Assembly (NCBI GenBank): GCA_900471605.1
Contig: UCEY01000021.1
Location: 62,199-126,198, forward strand
DNA length: 64,000 bases
Direction of reading: 5' to 3'
Origin: Hyphomicrobiales bacterium
GTDB taxonomy: Bacteria; Pseudomonadota; Alphaproteobacteria; Rhizobiales; Rhizobiaceae
The position numbers and the translations under genes are program-made. Positions within the stretch are counted from its first letter, which is position 1; each line of letters opens with the position of its first letter. This document shows, piece by piece, positions 35,677 to 44,950 of the stretch. The notes under the pieces were generated by a model that searched no databases, had not been told where the DNA came from, and saw nothing but the letters and a program-made list of their open reading frames with translations.

Positions 35677-36590
35677 TGAGCACGCCAGTGACCGTTTCAC
35701 CCACTGCGGATGTCGAGGAATCGCCCTTCCGCCGCTTCCTGGTTCAGTTCAGGGAAAACAGGCTGGCCATGGCCGGACTGATCCTGATGATCCTGCTTGC
35801 GATCCCTGCCGTCGCGGCGCCGTGGATCGCGCCCCAGAACCCTTACGATATCGGCTCGCTCGACATTCTGGATTCGCAGATGCCGCCCGGCAGCGTCGCC
35901 GACGTGAGCGGCATCACCTACTGGCTCGGCACCGACAGTCAGGCCCGCGACGTCCTCTCCGCCGTCCTTTACGGCATGCGGACGAGCCTGCTGGTTGCCT
36001 TCCTGTCGGTAACCGTATCGCTCCTGATCGGCTCGACGGTCGGCCTTTGCGCCGCCTATTTCGGCGGCTGGCTGGATGCCCTGTTGATGCGTATCGTCGA
36101 TATCCAGCTTTCCTTCCCGGCGATCCTGGTGGCGCTGGTCATGCTTTCGGTCCTCGGCCAGGGGCTGGACAAGGTGATCATCGCGCTCATCGTCGTGCAA
36201 TGGGCCTATTTTGCCCGGACCGTCCGCGGCACCGCCCTTGTCGAGCGCAATCGCGAATACGTTCTTGCCGCCCGCTGCCTTTCGCTCGGCTGGCGGCGCA
36301 TCATCGCCCGCCACCTCCTGCCGAACTGTCTTCCGCCGCTGATCGTCATCGCGACGATCGATCTTGCGAACGCCATCGCACTGGAGGCGACGCTTTCCTT
36401 CCTCGGCGTCGGCGTTCCGGTCACGCAGCCGTCGCTCGGCATGCTGATCGCCAACGGCTTCGAATTCATGCTGTCGGGTCAGTACTGGATTTCGTTCTTC
36501 CCGGGTATCGCGCTGGCCCTCGCCATCGTCGGCATCAATCTCGTGGGCGATCATCTTCGCGACATTCTCAACCCGAGGAATGCCCAGTGA
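35676..36590 (+). CDS. ABC peptide transporter permease (DppC type)
   Basis: A 304-residue inner-membrane protein. Typical DppC features are a long N-terminal cytoplasmic tail, GITYWLGTDSQARDVLSAVLYGMRTSL after the first span, and the loop YVLAARCLSLGWRRIIARHLLPN. Both ends overlap neighbouring genes through TGATG, so permease and ATPase genes are translated in series. The partner of the DppB-type permease before it. Confidence 0.93.
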   Translation: MSTPVTVSPTADVEESPFRRFLVQFRENRLAMAGLILMILLAIPAVAAPWIAPQNPYDIGSLDILDSQMPPGSVADVSGITYWLGTDSQARDVLSAVLYGMRTSLLVAFLSVTVSLLIGSTVGLCAAYFGGWLDALLMRIVDIQLSFPAILVALVMLSVLGQGLDKVIIALIVVQWAYFARTVRGTALVERNREYVLAARCLSLGWRRIIARHLLPNCLPPLIVIATIDLANAIALEATLSFLGVGVPVTQPSLGMLIANGFEFMLSGQYWISFFPGIALALAIVGINLVGDHLRDILNPRNAQ

Positions 36591-37591
36591 TGGACGTGAG
36601 CAGCATGCAAGCAACCGCGATGACGCGACAGGAGCCACTGCTCTCGATCAAGGGCTTGAAAACCCATTTCGCCACGAGAGCAGGCGTTGTTAAAGCGGTC
36701 GACGGCGTCGATATCGAACTCGGTCGCGGCGAGATCCTGGGGCTTGTCGGCGAGTCCGGTTCCGGCAAGTCGATCACCGGCTTCTCCATTCTCGGTCTGA
36801 TCGATCCGCCCGGCCGTATCGTGGACGGCAGCATCGATTACGACGGCCTCGACTTGGTTTCGATGGATGAGGAGGCACGCCGGCGACTGCGCGGCAACGA
36901 CATCGCGATGATCTTCCAGGATCCCTCGATGACCCTCAATCCTGTCCTGCGCATCGACACGCAGCTGATCGAAACGGTCCAGGCTCATGCGGAAGTCAGC
37001 ACGGCCGAAGCCCGTCAGCGGGCGAGGGATGCGCTGGTGCAGGTCGGTATTCCATCTCCCGACGAGCGCCTGAAAGCCTATCCTTACGAACTTTCCGGCG
37101 GCATGCGGCAGCGTATCGCCATCGCCATCGCTCTTATCAACAAGCCGAAGCTCATCATTGCGGACGAGCCGACGACAGCGCTCGACGTGTCGATCCAGGG
37201 CCAGATCATCTATGAGGTGAAGCAGCTTTGCCGCAGGACAGGCACCGCGCTCATCTGGATCACCCACGATCTCGCCGTCGTTGCCGGTCTCGCCGACCGT
37301 ATCTCGGTCATGTATGCCGGCCGCATCGTCGAGACGGGTACCACTGCGGATGTGATCGAGAGGCCTCTGCACCCCTACACGCAAGGGCTGATCGATTCCG
37401 TTCCTTCGCATGCCACGCGTGGCCACAGACTTCACCAGATCAAGGGCATGACGCCATCGCTGCTCAACCTGCCTAAGGGCTGCGCCTTTCGCGAACGATG
37501 CGAGAAGGCGACGCCCGAATGCCTGGTCGCGCCCGAACCGACCCTGTTGCCGGGCGGGAAATCGGTGCGCTGCTGGAACCCAGCCCTATGA
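36590..37591 (+). CDS. ABC peptide transporter ATPase (DppD type)
   Basis: A 333-residue ATPase. Walker A is GESGSGKSITGFS, the signature LSGGMRQRIAIAIAL, Walker B IADEPTTALDVS, and the C-terminal cysteine cluster GCAFRERCEKATPEC. Its ATG overlaps the upstream permease stop, and its own stop overlaps the next ATPase start (ATGA). The frame extends far upstream inside the permease gene but without homology. Confidence 0.94.
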   Translation: MDVSSMQATAMTRQEPLLSIKGLKTHFATRAGVVKAVDGVDIELGRGEILGLVGESGSGKSITGFSILGLIDPPGRIVDGSIDYDGLDLVSMDEEARRRLRGNDIAMIFQDPSMTLNPVLRIDTQLIETVQAHAEVSTAEARQRARDALVQVGIPSPDERLKAYPYELSGGMRQRIAIAIALINKPKLIIADEPTTALDVSIQGQIIYEVKQLCRRTGTALIWITHDLAVVAGLADRISVMYAGRIVETGTTADVIERPLHPYTQGLIDSVPSHATRGHRLHQIKGMTPSLLNLPKGCAFRERCEKATPECLVAPEPTLLPGGKSVRCWNPAL

Positions 37592-38616
37592 GACAGGATA
37601 TGACGACAGAAAAAGGCCGGCAGGAGCCGATGCTGGAACTGCGATCCCTCGCCAAGACGTTCACCAAGCCGGTCGGCGTCGCCGGGCACATCGCCAACCT
37701 CTTTGGCGCCGGGGTCAAGAGGATCGACGTGCGCGCCGTTGCGGGTATCGATCTTTCCATCGGAAAGGGGGAGGTCGTCGGGATCGTCGGCGAGTCCGGC
37801 TGCGGCAAGTCCACGGTAGCCCGGATGATCGCCGGTATCAGCAGCATCAGCGCCGGCACGATCAGCTACAAGGGCGTTTCGTCCGCGGAGATGACACCGG
37901 ACCAGCGCCGGGATTTTGCGCTGAGCGTCCAGATGATCTTTCAGGATCCGTTCGCCTCGCTCAATCCGCGCATGCGGGTGATCGATATCATCGGTGAAGC
38001 GCCGGTCGCCCACGGGTTGATCCGCAAGGCCGAGCAGCGGGCCTATGTCGTCGACCTCATGGAAAAAGTCGGGCTTTCCGGCGCCTATGCCAATCGTTAT
38101 CCGCACCAGTTTTCCGGCGGTCAGCGGCAGCGCATCGGCATTGCCCGTGCTCTCGCGGTCAAGCCGTCGCTGATCATCTGCGACGAGGCGGTCGCGGCGC
38201 TCGACGTGTCGATCCAGGCCCAGGTGCTGAACCTCTTCATGGATCTGCGTGACGAGCTGGACCTGACCTATCTGTTCATTTCGCACAATCTCGGCGTCGT
38301 CGAACATATCTCCGACCGGGTGGTCATCATGTATCTCGGCCGCGTGGTGGAAATCGCGCCGACCGAAGCGCTGTTTTCCGCGCCCAACCATCCCTATACA
38401 CGGCTGTTGCTGGAGCAGTTGCCGGTGCTCGAAGCCGGTGAGCGCGACTACAAGCCGATCCAGGGCGAGCTGCCGTCGCCGCTCGATCCTCCATCCGGTT
38501 GTCCATTCCATCCGCGCTGCCCGAGCGCGATGGATCGCTGCAAGCGAGACGTTCCCGAACTCAAGGCGATTGGCCCTGGGCGCCTTTCAGCCTGTCATCT
38601 CAACGAAGCGGCCTGA
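37588..38616 (+). CDS. ABC peptide transporter ATPase (DppF type)
   Basis: A 342-residue ATPase. Walker A is GESGCGKSTVARM, the signature FSGGQRQRIGIARAL and the C-terminal cluster GCPFHPRCPSAMDRC. Walker B reads ICDEAVAALDVS: the catalytic Glu is kept but the usual Pro-Thr/Val is Ala-Val. The ATG at 37588 overlaps the previous stop; an ATG at 37600 is also possible. It ends two bases before an M20 hydrolase gene, so importer and hydrolases belong to one transcript. Confidence 0.93.
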   Translation: MRQDMTTEKGRQEPMLELRSLAKTFTKPVGVAGHIANLFGAGVKRIDVRAVAGIDLSIGKGEVVGIVGESGCGKSTVARMIAGISSISAGTISYKGVSSAEMTPDQRRDFALSVQMIFQDPFASLNPRMRVIDIIGEAPVAHGLIRKAEQRAYVVDLMEKVGLSGAYANRYPHQFSGGQRQRIGIARALAVKPSLIICDEAVAALDVSIQAQVLNLFMDLRDELDLTYLFISHNLGVVEHISDRVVIMYLGRVVEIAPTEALFSAPNHPYTRLLLEQLPVLEAGERDYKPIQGELPSPLDPPSGCPFHPRCPSAMDRCKRDVPELKAIGPGRLSACHLNEAA

Positions 38617-38618
38617 CC

Positions 38619-39863
38619 ATGCAAACCTCTGAAACTGCCCCGCCCGCCGGAGACACTGTGATCCCGGCGCTTCTCGCCAGCGCGTCTTTTGGCGCGGCGA
38701 TGAACTCTCTCGCCCAGACGCATGAGCGTTTTATCAGTGAACTCGTGACGCTCACCGAAATTCCGTCACCTCCCTTCAAGGAAGAGGTCCGCGGGCAGGC
38801 ATACCGGGACATGCTGGAAGCTGCCGGCCTCAAGGATGTGGCGATCGATTCCATCGGCAATGTCACAGGAGTCCGCCGGGGCAAGGCATCCGGCGGGCGC
38901 ATGATCGCGGTTTCCGCTCATCTCGATACCGTGTTTCCCGAGGGGACGGATGTTACCGTCCGGCGCGAGGGCTTTCGCCTTTCCGCGCCGGGCGTCGGCG
39001 ACAATACCCGTGGCCTTGCCGTCATCCTCGCCTACCTTCGCGCACTCGATGCTGTCGGAATGGAGACTAGGGACGACATTCTGGTTTTGGCGAGTGTTGG
39101 CGAGGAAGGCGAGGGCGACCTGCGCGGCATGCGGCACTTCTTTGCCAACAGCACCTATCGTGACCGCATTGCGGCTCTCGTATGCCTCGATGGCCCGACG
39201 CCGGCCAATACCGTCGTTTCCGCGGGAACGGGGTCGAAGCGCTACCGGGTGACGTTCCGGGGGCCGGGCGGCCATAGCTTTGCCGATCACGGCATCGTCA
39301 ATCCGATGATTGCCGCAGCCCGCGCGGTTGTGGAACTGGGGCGCCTTTCCTTGCCGGACGATCCGAAGACCACGTGCAGTTCCACGGTCATCAAGGGCGG
39401 CAGTTCCGTCAACGCCATCCCCGCAGAGGTTTCGCTGATGGTGGACCTGCGTTCCAATTCGGCCTTCGAGCTTGCCGATCTCGATGCCCGTTTTCGCGAG
39501 ATCGTGCTGCAGTCCTGCCATGTCGAGAACGACAGCCGTTCTATCGAAAAGGGGATTATCGCAGTCGAGATAGCGTTGATCGGCGACCGGCCTGCCGGAG
39601 GCACCGCCGTCGGTGAGCTGACGCGATCCGCGGCCGCGGCCATCGCGGCGATCGGCCAGACGCCGGTGTTCAGCTCGTTTTCGACGGATGCCAATGTCGC
39701 CATGAGCCTCGGGGTTCCGGCCGTTACCCTGTCCTGGGGAGGCAAGGGCGGCGACGCCCATTCGCTGACGGAATGGACCGACGTGGATCCGGCGACGACC
39801 CTTCCGGAAATGTCGGTCGGGCTGGCCGTGCTGCTCGCCTGCGCGGGCGCCGATATCAAGTGA
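38619..39863 (+). CDS. M20-family metallopeptidase / amidohydrolase (CPG2/ArgE/PepT-like)
   Basis: A 414-residue zinc hydrolase. Metal-ligand regions are visible: SAHLDTVFPEG (His, Asp), GDNTRGLAV (bridging Asp), SVGEEGEGDLRG (catalytic and metal Glu), CLDGP and a late GGDAHSLTEW (His). The dimerisation domain contains GPGGHSFADHGIVNPM. No signal peptide, so it acts after uptake. Such enzymes release an amino acid from a peptide or N-acyl bond. It starts two bases after the ATPase stop and is followed by a second, unrelated-group M20 enzyme. Confidence 0.92.
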   Translation: MQTSETAPPAGDTVIPALLASASFGAAMNSLAQTHERFISELVTLTEIPSPPFKEEVRGQAYRDMLEAAGLKDVAIDSIGNVTGVRRGKASGGRMIAVSAHLDTVFPEGTDVTVRREGFRLSAPGVGDNTRGLAVILAYLRALDAVGMETRDDILVLASVGEEGEGDLRGMRHFFANSTYRDRIAALVCLDGPTPANTVVSAGTGSKRYRVTFRGPGGHSFADHGIVNPMIAAARAVVELGRLSLPDDPKTTCSSTVIKGGSSVNAIPAEVSLMVDLRSNSAFELADLDARFREIVLQSCHVENDSRSIEKGIIAVEIALIGDRPAGGTAVGELTRSAAAAIAAIGQTPVFSSFSTDANVAMSLGVPAVTLSWGGKGGDAHSLTEWTDVDPATTLPEMSVGLAVLLACAGADIK

Positions 39864-39879
39864 TCGAGGAATGACCGAT

Positions 39880-41340
39880 ATGCGGGACGACAAGCCTGAA
39901 GCGACGCGGCGTAACGACGTTCTCGACGCCGACCACATTTCACGCTGCGCCGACGCCAAGGCTCAGGCCTTCATCGATCTCAGCGATCGCGTCTGGGGCA
40001 TGCCGGAGCTGCGGTTCGAAGAGTTCCGCTCGGTCGAGGAGCATATTGCCGCCATGGAAGCCGAAGGTTTTCGGATCACACGCGACATTGCAGGAATGAA
40101 GACCGCTTTCATGGCGGAGGCTGGCGAGGGTGACGTCACCATCGGGTTCCTGGGAGAGTTCGACGCTCTGGCGGGGCTTTCGCAGCAAGCCGGCCTCACG
40201 GAACAGCAGGCTGCCGAGCCGGGAGCCAACGGCCACGGATGCCATCACAATCTCCTGGGCGCTGCTTCGCTTCTCGCCGCGGTGGCGCTACGGGATGCGC
40301 TCGCCGAAAGCGGCGTCAAGGCAAGGGTTCGCTATTATGGCTGCCCTGCCGAAGAAGGCGGGTCGGGCAAGACCTATATGGCGCGGGCCGGCGCATTCGA
40401 CGACCTCGACGCCGCCTTCTGCTGGCACCCTTGCGTCTACAACGCCGTCATGTCGTCTTCGACGCTCGCCAATATCCAGGCGTATTTCCGCTTCAGCGGC
40501 CGTGCTGCGCATGCCGCGATGAGCCCGCAGGTCGGCCGCAGCGCCCTCGACGCCGTCGAGCTGATGAATGTCGGCATCAACTACATGCGCGAGCACATGC
40601 CCTCGGACGCCCGCGTGCATTATGCGATTACCCAGACCGGCGGCATTTCTCCCAATGTCGTGCAGGCTTCCGCGGAGGGTCTATACTTGGTCCGTGCGCC
40701 GAGCCTTGGCGATGTCCGCAGCCTGTTCGAGCGGGTGCGCAAGATCGCCGAAGGGGCTGCGCTGATGACGGAGACGAAGGTCGAGATGGTGTTCGACCGC
40801 GCCACTTCGAATATCCTCCCGAACCGGGCGCTGGAGGAGGCGATGCATCAGCAGTTCGAGAGACTGGGTGCCCCCGACTTCGACGCGGCGGACTTCGACT
40901 TCGCCGACAGGCTGCGCGCCACTGCGTTAACGGATGACGACGTCCGCGCCAGCGCCGAAGCCTTTGGCGGGCCGGCCGATTATCCGAGATCCCTGCATGA
41001 CGGGATCCTGCCGTTGCCGGAGCAGCCCGGCCTGCTCTTCGGTTCGACGGATGTGGGCGATGTCAGCTGGGTCGTACCCACTGCACAATGCCTGACGGCG
41101 ACCGCGGCGATCGGCACGCCGTTCCATGCCTGGCAGACCGTGACACAGGGCAAGCTGCCGGCCGCCCACAAGGCCATGGTCACTGCCGCCAAGGTGATGG
41201 CGGCAACCGGTGCAAGGGCGATTGCCGATCCGGAACTGCTGTCGCGCGCCAAGAAAGAACTGCAGGGACGGCGTGGCGGTCAGGTGTATCGGACCCCGCT
41301 CCCGGAAGGCAGCGAGCCGCCCACCAAGGCGTGGCGATAG
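39880..41340 (+). CDS. M20-family amidohydrolase, AbgB-like (p-aminobenzoyl-glutamate hydrolase subunit B group)
   Basis: A 486-residue metallohydrolase. Marks are IGFLGEFDALAGLSQQAG, GANGHGCHHNLLGAASLLAA, YYGCPAEEGGSGKTYMARAGAFDDLDAAFCWHP, and the dimerisation region GRAAHAAMSPQVGRSALDAVELMNVG, all typical of AbgB. AbgB works on p-aminobenzoyl-glutamate, usually with AbgA; no AbgA of the same group is present, so the substrate may differ. The ATG at 39880 has GAGGA nine bases upstream; the ATG at 39871 touches it directly. Last gene of the LysR-linked operon. Confidence 0.9.
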   Translation: MRDDKPEATRRNDVLDADHISRCADAKAQAFIDLSDRVWGMPELRFEEFRSVEEHIAAMEAEGFRITRDIAGMKTAFMAEAGEGDVTIGFLGEFDALAGLSQQAGLTEQQAAEPGANGHGCHHNLLGAASLLAAVALRDALAESGVKARVRYYGCPAEEGGSGKTYMARAGAFDDLDAAFCWHPCVYNAVMSSSTLANIQAYFRFSGRAAHAAMSPQVGRSALDAVELMNVGINYMREHMPSDARVHYAITQTGGISPNVVQASAEGLYLVRAPSLGDVRSLFERVRKIAEGAALMTETKVEMVFDRATSNILPNRALEEAMHQQFERLGAPDFDAADFDFADRLRATALTDDDVRASAEAFGGPADYPRSLHDGILPLPEQPGLLFGSTDVGDVSWVVPTAQCLTATAAIGTPFHAWQTVTQGKLPAAHKAMVTAAKVMAATGARAIADPELLSRAKKELQGRRGGQVYRTPLPEGSEPPTKAWR

Positions 41341-41528
41341 CGCCTGGACGGCACTGGTTGTTTCCTGATGATGTCGGCCTGATCGAGCGTGGCCGAAGCT
41401 CGGGATTGTTCGGTCGCTTGAGGTTGGGGACGGGAAAGGCCTGTTGCGCGCTCAACCACTTTCTGCAGGTGGCGCCGGGTCGTGCGGACGGCCCGACGTC
41501 TTTTCGGGGAGTTCCCCAGCGGGATTTT

Positions 41529-41834
41529 TCAGATCCCGGACCCGTCGAACTGCGGGCCGTCATTGCCTTCCCAGGGTGAAGGCATCGAGAGGCGATCGAG
41601 GTTGGCGGAGGGCATCGGCATCCAACACTTCAACTCCGGTTCGGCATACTGGATGATGTGCCCGGGCGAAGAATCGGAGGCGCGCCAGCCCTCTCCGCCG
41701 AACTGATCGCCATTTGACCAATAGGCAAGGTCGACTTCCGCCGGCCCCTGTTCGGACGGACGGATGGTGACCAAGATCCGACTTCCGTTTTTTGGTGCAG
41801 TTGCCATGTGGCGCCAGTGGTCTGTCTCGTCCAT
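41529..41834 (-). CDS. Small hypothetical protein (DUF551-like)
   Basis: A 101-residue protein with an N-terminal pattern DHWRHMATAPKNGSRILVTI and a later YAEPELKCWMPMP, resembling short W-x-x-M-x-TAPK-x-G proteins found in many rhizobia and phages. AGGAGG six bases before the ATG at 41834 supports the start. It is isolated between the AbgB-like gene (convergent) and an MFS gene. No function can be given. The 188 bp between its stop and the AbgB-like stop hold nothing recognisable. Confidence 0.65.
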   Translation of the reverse strand: MDETDHWRHMATAPKNGSRILVTIRPSEQGPAEVDLAYWSNGDQFGGEGWRASDSSPGHIIQYAEPELKCWMPMPSANLDRLSMPSPWEGNDGPQFDGSGI

Positions 41835-42025
41835 CAGTTTCCTCCTGCCTTGCTCAGGTCCCAACTGTCGCCTCGCCATCAAAAGCGGTCAACTCAAACT
41901 TTGCAAAACCCTCCTCTCGATTGATCGCCGATCGCAAGCGGTGGAGCATCGTAAATCGTCGGTCCGCGACCAAAATTGTCCTTTTTTCGCTGGCGTAGAT
42001 CGCCCCCCGGTTTCGACGCCTTGTT

Positions 42026-43159
42026 TCAACGTTTCGAGCGGAAAACGGACGCCGCGGTGGCGAGGGTCGCGATGAAAAACAACGCCGCGCCGGCAATCAA
42101 CGCCGACGGGAGCGACGTCCAGGTGAGCGCCGCACTCGAAAAGATAATGCCCACGGAATTGGCCGTCCGGAGCAAGGCGAATATCTCCGCACGCTTGGAC
42201 GGAGGCGCGAGCCCATCGAGGACGACCGAATAATAGGTGCCGAGAGGCGCGATCATCAGCCCCACGACGATGCAGCCCAACGCCGAGAGTTCGACCGAAT
42301 GGCGCAGCGAAACCAGTATGGCACCGCCGGTGGCTGCCGCCAGGAGGAAGATGACCGTTCCTCGCCGCGCCAGGCGGTTGCGTAAGCTTACCCACACTCC
42401 GCCGCATACGGAGGCGATGCAGAGCGCCAGCGTGAAAATGATGCCGAGCTCGGGCTTGAACCCGAAATCGAGAGCCAGAGCCACGGCGCCAACCTCGATG
42501 ACACCAACCGCCGCCCCGCCAGCCATCGAGCAGAACAGCCAGAGCAGGATCGAGGGCGTGATCAGTCCTCCCTCCGTCGGTGCCGGCGCAGGCGCGCGGG
42601 CATGGGGCATGCGCGGGATGAGGAGGAGCGGCGCGCCTCCCAGAAGGGTGATGACCCCGATTGCGAAGGGAGGGGAGACCGAACCCAGAAGAGACGCCGC
42701 AACCGGCGCGATGACAAACGTCAACTCGTTCAGCGTCGCCGTGATCCCCAGGGCTTTCAACAATCGTCCGGGTTCGACGAGATAGTTGAGAAGGGCCCGC
42801 ATATAGCCGCTCGCTGCCCCGTTGACGAAGCCGGCGGCAGCGCCGGCAACGACCATCCAGAAGAACGGCGCCTGACAGGCGGCGAGGACGGCGATGATCG
42901 CGAAGGCGAGGGTCCTGATGGCGATCAGGCATTTGAGATAGGTAACCGCATTGTAGGAACGCCCGAGCCTCGCCACGGGCACGGCGCCAAGAACCTGCGC
43001 CAGCGTGAGCGCCATGACGATCGCCGCACCGCTTTTGGCGTCGCCGGTCAGGGGTAGCGCCACCAGGGCGAAGACGATCGGCGCCGCGGCCTGAGGAGTT
43101 GAAAGCAGGCCATTGGAGACGAACCATCGGTGAAGCGCACCGCGCGCGGGAGGCGTCAT
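42026..43159 (-). CDS. Major facilitator superfamily transporter
   Basis: A 377-residue membrane protein with about twelve hydrophobic segments in two halves and a basic cytoplasmic loop near the middle (RMPHARAPAPAPTEGG). SYNAVTYLKCLIAIRTLAFAI and APLGTYYSVVLDGLAPPSKRAEIFALLRTANSVG resemble drug- or sugar-efflux MFS members. The ATG at 43159 is chosen by homology; the frame is open to 43294. It stands alone with no regulator beside it. The substrate is unknown, and export is slightly more likely than import. Confidence 0.82.
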   Translation of the reverse strand: MTPPARGALHRWFVSNGLLSTPQAAAPIVFALVALPLTGDAKSGAAIVMALTLAQVLGAVPVARLGRSYNAVTYLKCLIAIRTLAFAIIAVLAACQAPFFWMVVAGAAAGFVNGAASGYMRALLNYLVEPGRLLKALGITATLNELTFVIAPVAASLLGSVSPPFAIGVITLLGGAPLLLIPRMPHARAPAPAPTEGGLITPSILLWLFCSMAGGAAVGVIEVGAVALALDFGFKPELGIIFTLALCIASVCGGVWVSLRNRLARRGTVIFLLAAATGGAILVSLRHSVELSALGCIVVGLMIAPLGTYYSVVLDGLAPPSKRAEIFALLRTANSVGIIFSSAALTWTSLPSALIAGAALFFIATLATAASVFRSKR

Positions 43160-43434
43160 AGGCAGGATATCATCGGATATGGAGTTCAAAGGGTTTCCCG
43201 GTTTGATGCAACTGGGGCCGTCCCCTGTGATCGATGCTTCCAGGCCGTCCCGCAAGCATCGTTCCGACACTACCAGCAACACGCCGGCTTGCAACCGCCG
43301 CCACGAAACGCCTGTGGCGATATGTTCAGCGACCGATCGGGACGGTAGAGGCCAACCAGCGTGCCGAACCTGGAGCGGCGGCTTCGCGAGCCGGCCATCG
43401 CAGGCATCGACAAGCCCCGACAGCCACGTCGAAT

Positions 43435-44655
43435 TCAGTGCCCGGGGGGGCTTTGGATGGGCAGCGTCACCGTAAAGGTCGATCCGCGACCCTTTTCGCT
43501 GGTTACGTCTATTGTCCCGCCGTGCAGTTCCACAATCTGCTTGACAAGGTTCAGGCCGATGCCGGTGCCGGCAATCCCGCTCGAAGTCCTGGCTCTGAAG
43601 TAGCGCTGAAACATGCGGGGCAGATCTTCGGCATCGATACCGATGCCATTGTCGCGGACGGACACTTTCACCGTGTCCGATTCCAACCAGCCGCGGACGT
43701 GTATATCGGGCCCGGCAGGGGAATATTTCACGGCGTTCGACAGAAGATTGGTGATGACCTGCTCGATCATCCCCCGGTCTCCCTCGATCTGTTCAGGCAG
43801 CGCGACCAGAGATGTCAATATGTTATGCGTGGGGCTGATTGACCGCTGGCGGGCGCAGCAGGCTTCGATGATCTCTGAAAGCGAGAGTGGCGCGCAGGAT
43901 ATTTCCATTCCGCCGTGCTCGAGACGGCCTATCGAAAGGACGCTTTCCATCAGTTCGACCATCCGCGCCACGGCCGCCCTGATTCGTCCCGTCTTTTCAG
44001 TCACGAATGCCGGATCCAGCTCGGTGCTCCGCCGGCGCAACCGCTGGGCAGCCGCATCGATGATCGCCAAAGGCGTACGGAACTCGTGTGAGGCCATGGC
44101 GACGAACTGCCGCTGCAGTTCATTGATCTGCCTTTCCTGGGCCAGCATGCGTTTCAATTCCTGGGCCTGCCGCTCGATTTCAGCGGTTCGCGCCTGCACG
44201 GCCGCCTCCAACGTATCCCTCTGTCTCAAGAGTTCGTCAGAAATCGCAACTGCGGCCGTAACGTCCTGATGGGTGGCGACATAACCGCCGTTCTTCATCG
44301 GATTGTGGGAGATCTTGATAACGCGTCCATCGGCAATGTTGATGTTCTCGCTGGCGAACCGGCCCATTTCCGCTGCTTTCGCGACCACGTCGAAATAGGT
44401 CGCTATGTCGACCGGTCCGTTGCCTTTGGCGTAGCGATATTCAAGAATGGCATTCAGCGGCGTTCGGGGCAGCGTCAGCGCTTGCGGCAGATCATACATC
44501 TGCGCGTAAGCCGCATTGCAGACGATCAGTCTCTTCTCCGAATCGAACATGCAGAGACCGTGCGGCATGTTGTTGATTGCGGCATCGAGCCAAGCGCTTT
44601 GATCGGCGAGCTCACTTTCGAGACGGGCAAGCGGAGTAAGATCGTCATCAACCAT
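43435..44655 (-). CDS. PAS-containing sensor histidine kinase, orphan
   Basis: A 406-residue kinase. An N-terminal PAS domain (about residues 20-135, NMPHGLCMFDSEKRLIVCNAAYAQMY) is followed by a short coiled-coil rich in Gln and Glu. The HisKA box has the phosphorylated His190 in MASHEFRTPLA, and the HATPase domain has NLLSNAVKYS, DNGIGID, and TGIGLNLVKQIVELHGG. There is no clear membrane span, so it senses a cytoplasmic signal. No response regulator lies in the window, making it an orphan. The ATG at 44655 begins the conserved part; no strong ribosome site decides. Confidence 0.9.
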   Translation of the reverse strand: MVDDDLTPLARLESELADQSAWLDAAINNMPHGLCMFDSEKRLIVCNAAYAQMYDLPQALTLPRTPLNAILEYRYAKGNGPVDIATYFDVVAKAAEMGRFASENINIADGRVIKISHNPMKNGGYVATHQDVTAAVAISDELLRQRDTLEAAVQARTAEIERQAQELKRMLAQERQINELQRQFVAMASHEFRTPLAIIDAAAQRLRRRSTELDPAFVTEKTGRIRAAVARMVELMESVLSIGRLEHGGMEISCAPLSLSEIIEACCARQRSISPTHNILTSLVALPEQIEGDRGMIEQVITNLLSNAVKYSPAGPDIHVRGWLESDTVKVSVRDNGIGIDAEDLPRMFQRYFRARTSSGIAGTGIGLNLVKQIVELHGGTIDVTSEKGRGSTFTVTLPIQSPPGH

Positions 44656-44950
44656 CGACAGCCACCGGCTTCCATATCGAGCACCATTCGAACGGCAGCT
44701 TCGCCGATGGCACCATTGCAACAGCTATAGGCACATCGAAGAGTGGATTAATCCCTGTCCGCTGGGTGCTGCGTACTCGATCTCCTGACGGTCGGCCATA
44801 AACTCTAACGTTTGGATAATGTCGGCCAAAATGTTTACCCGTTATTCTTTGTCATGGGCTTGCAACGTCGTTCCGTCCTGACAGGACGTGATGCAAAAGA
44901 CGGGACCGTTGCCGATCGCGCCCACTCGTTGCACAGGCCGCGCGGTGCCG

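Noticed and set aside
43160..43434. Possible small gene between MFS and histidine kinase genes
   Set aside because: Several open frames exist but none has a ribosome site or protein-like composition; treated as intergenic.
44791..44830. Repeated GTCGGCCA at 44791 and 44821, 30 bp apart
   Set aside because: Two short copies only, with no symmetry or link to a promoter; not enough for an operator or array.
44656..44950. Gap between the kinase and LacI genes as a site of another IS remnant
   Set aside because: Short AT-rich stretches occur but no transposase-like translation was found in any frame.
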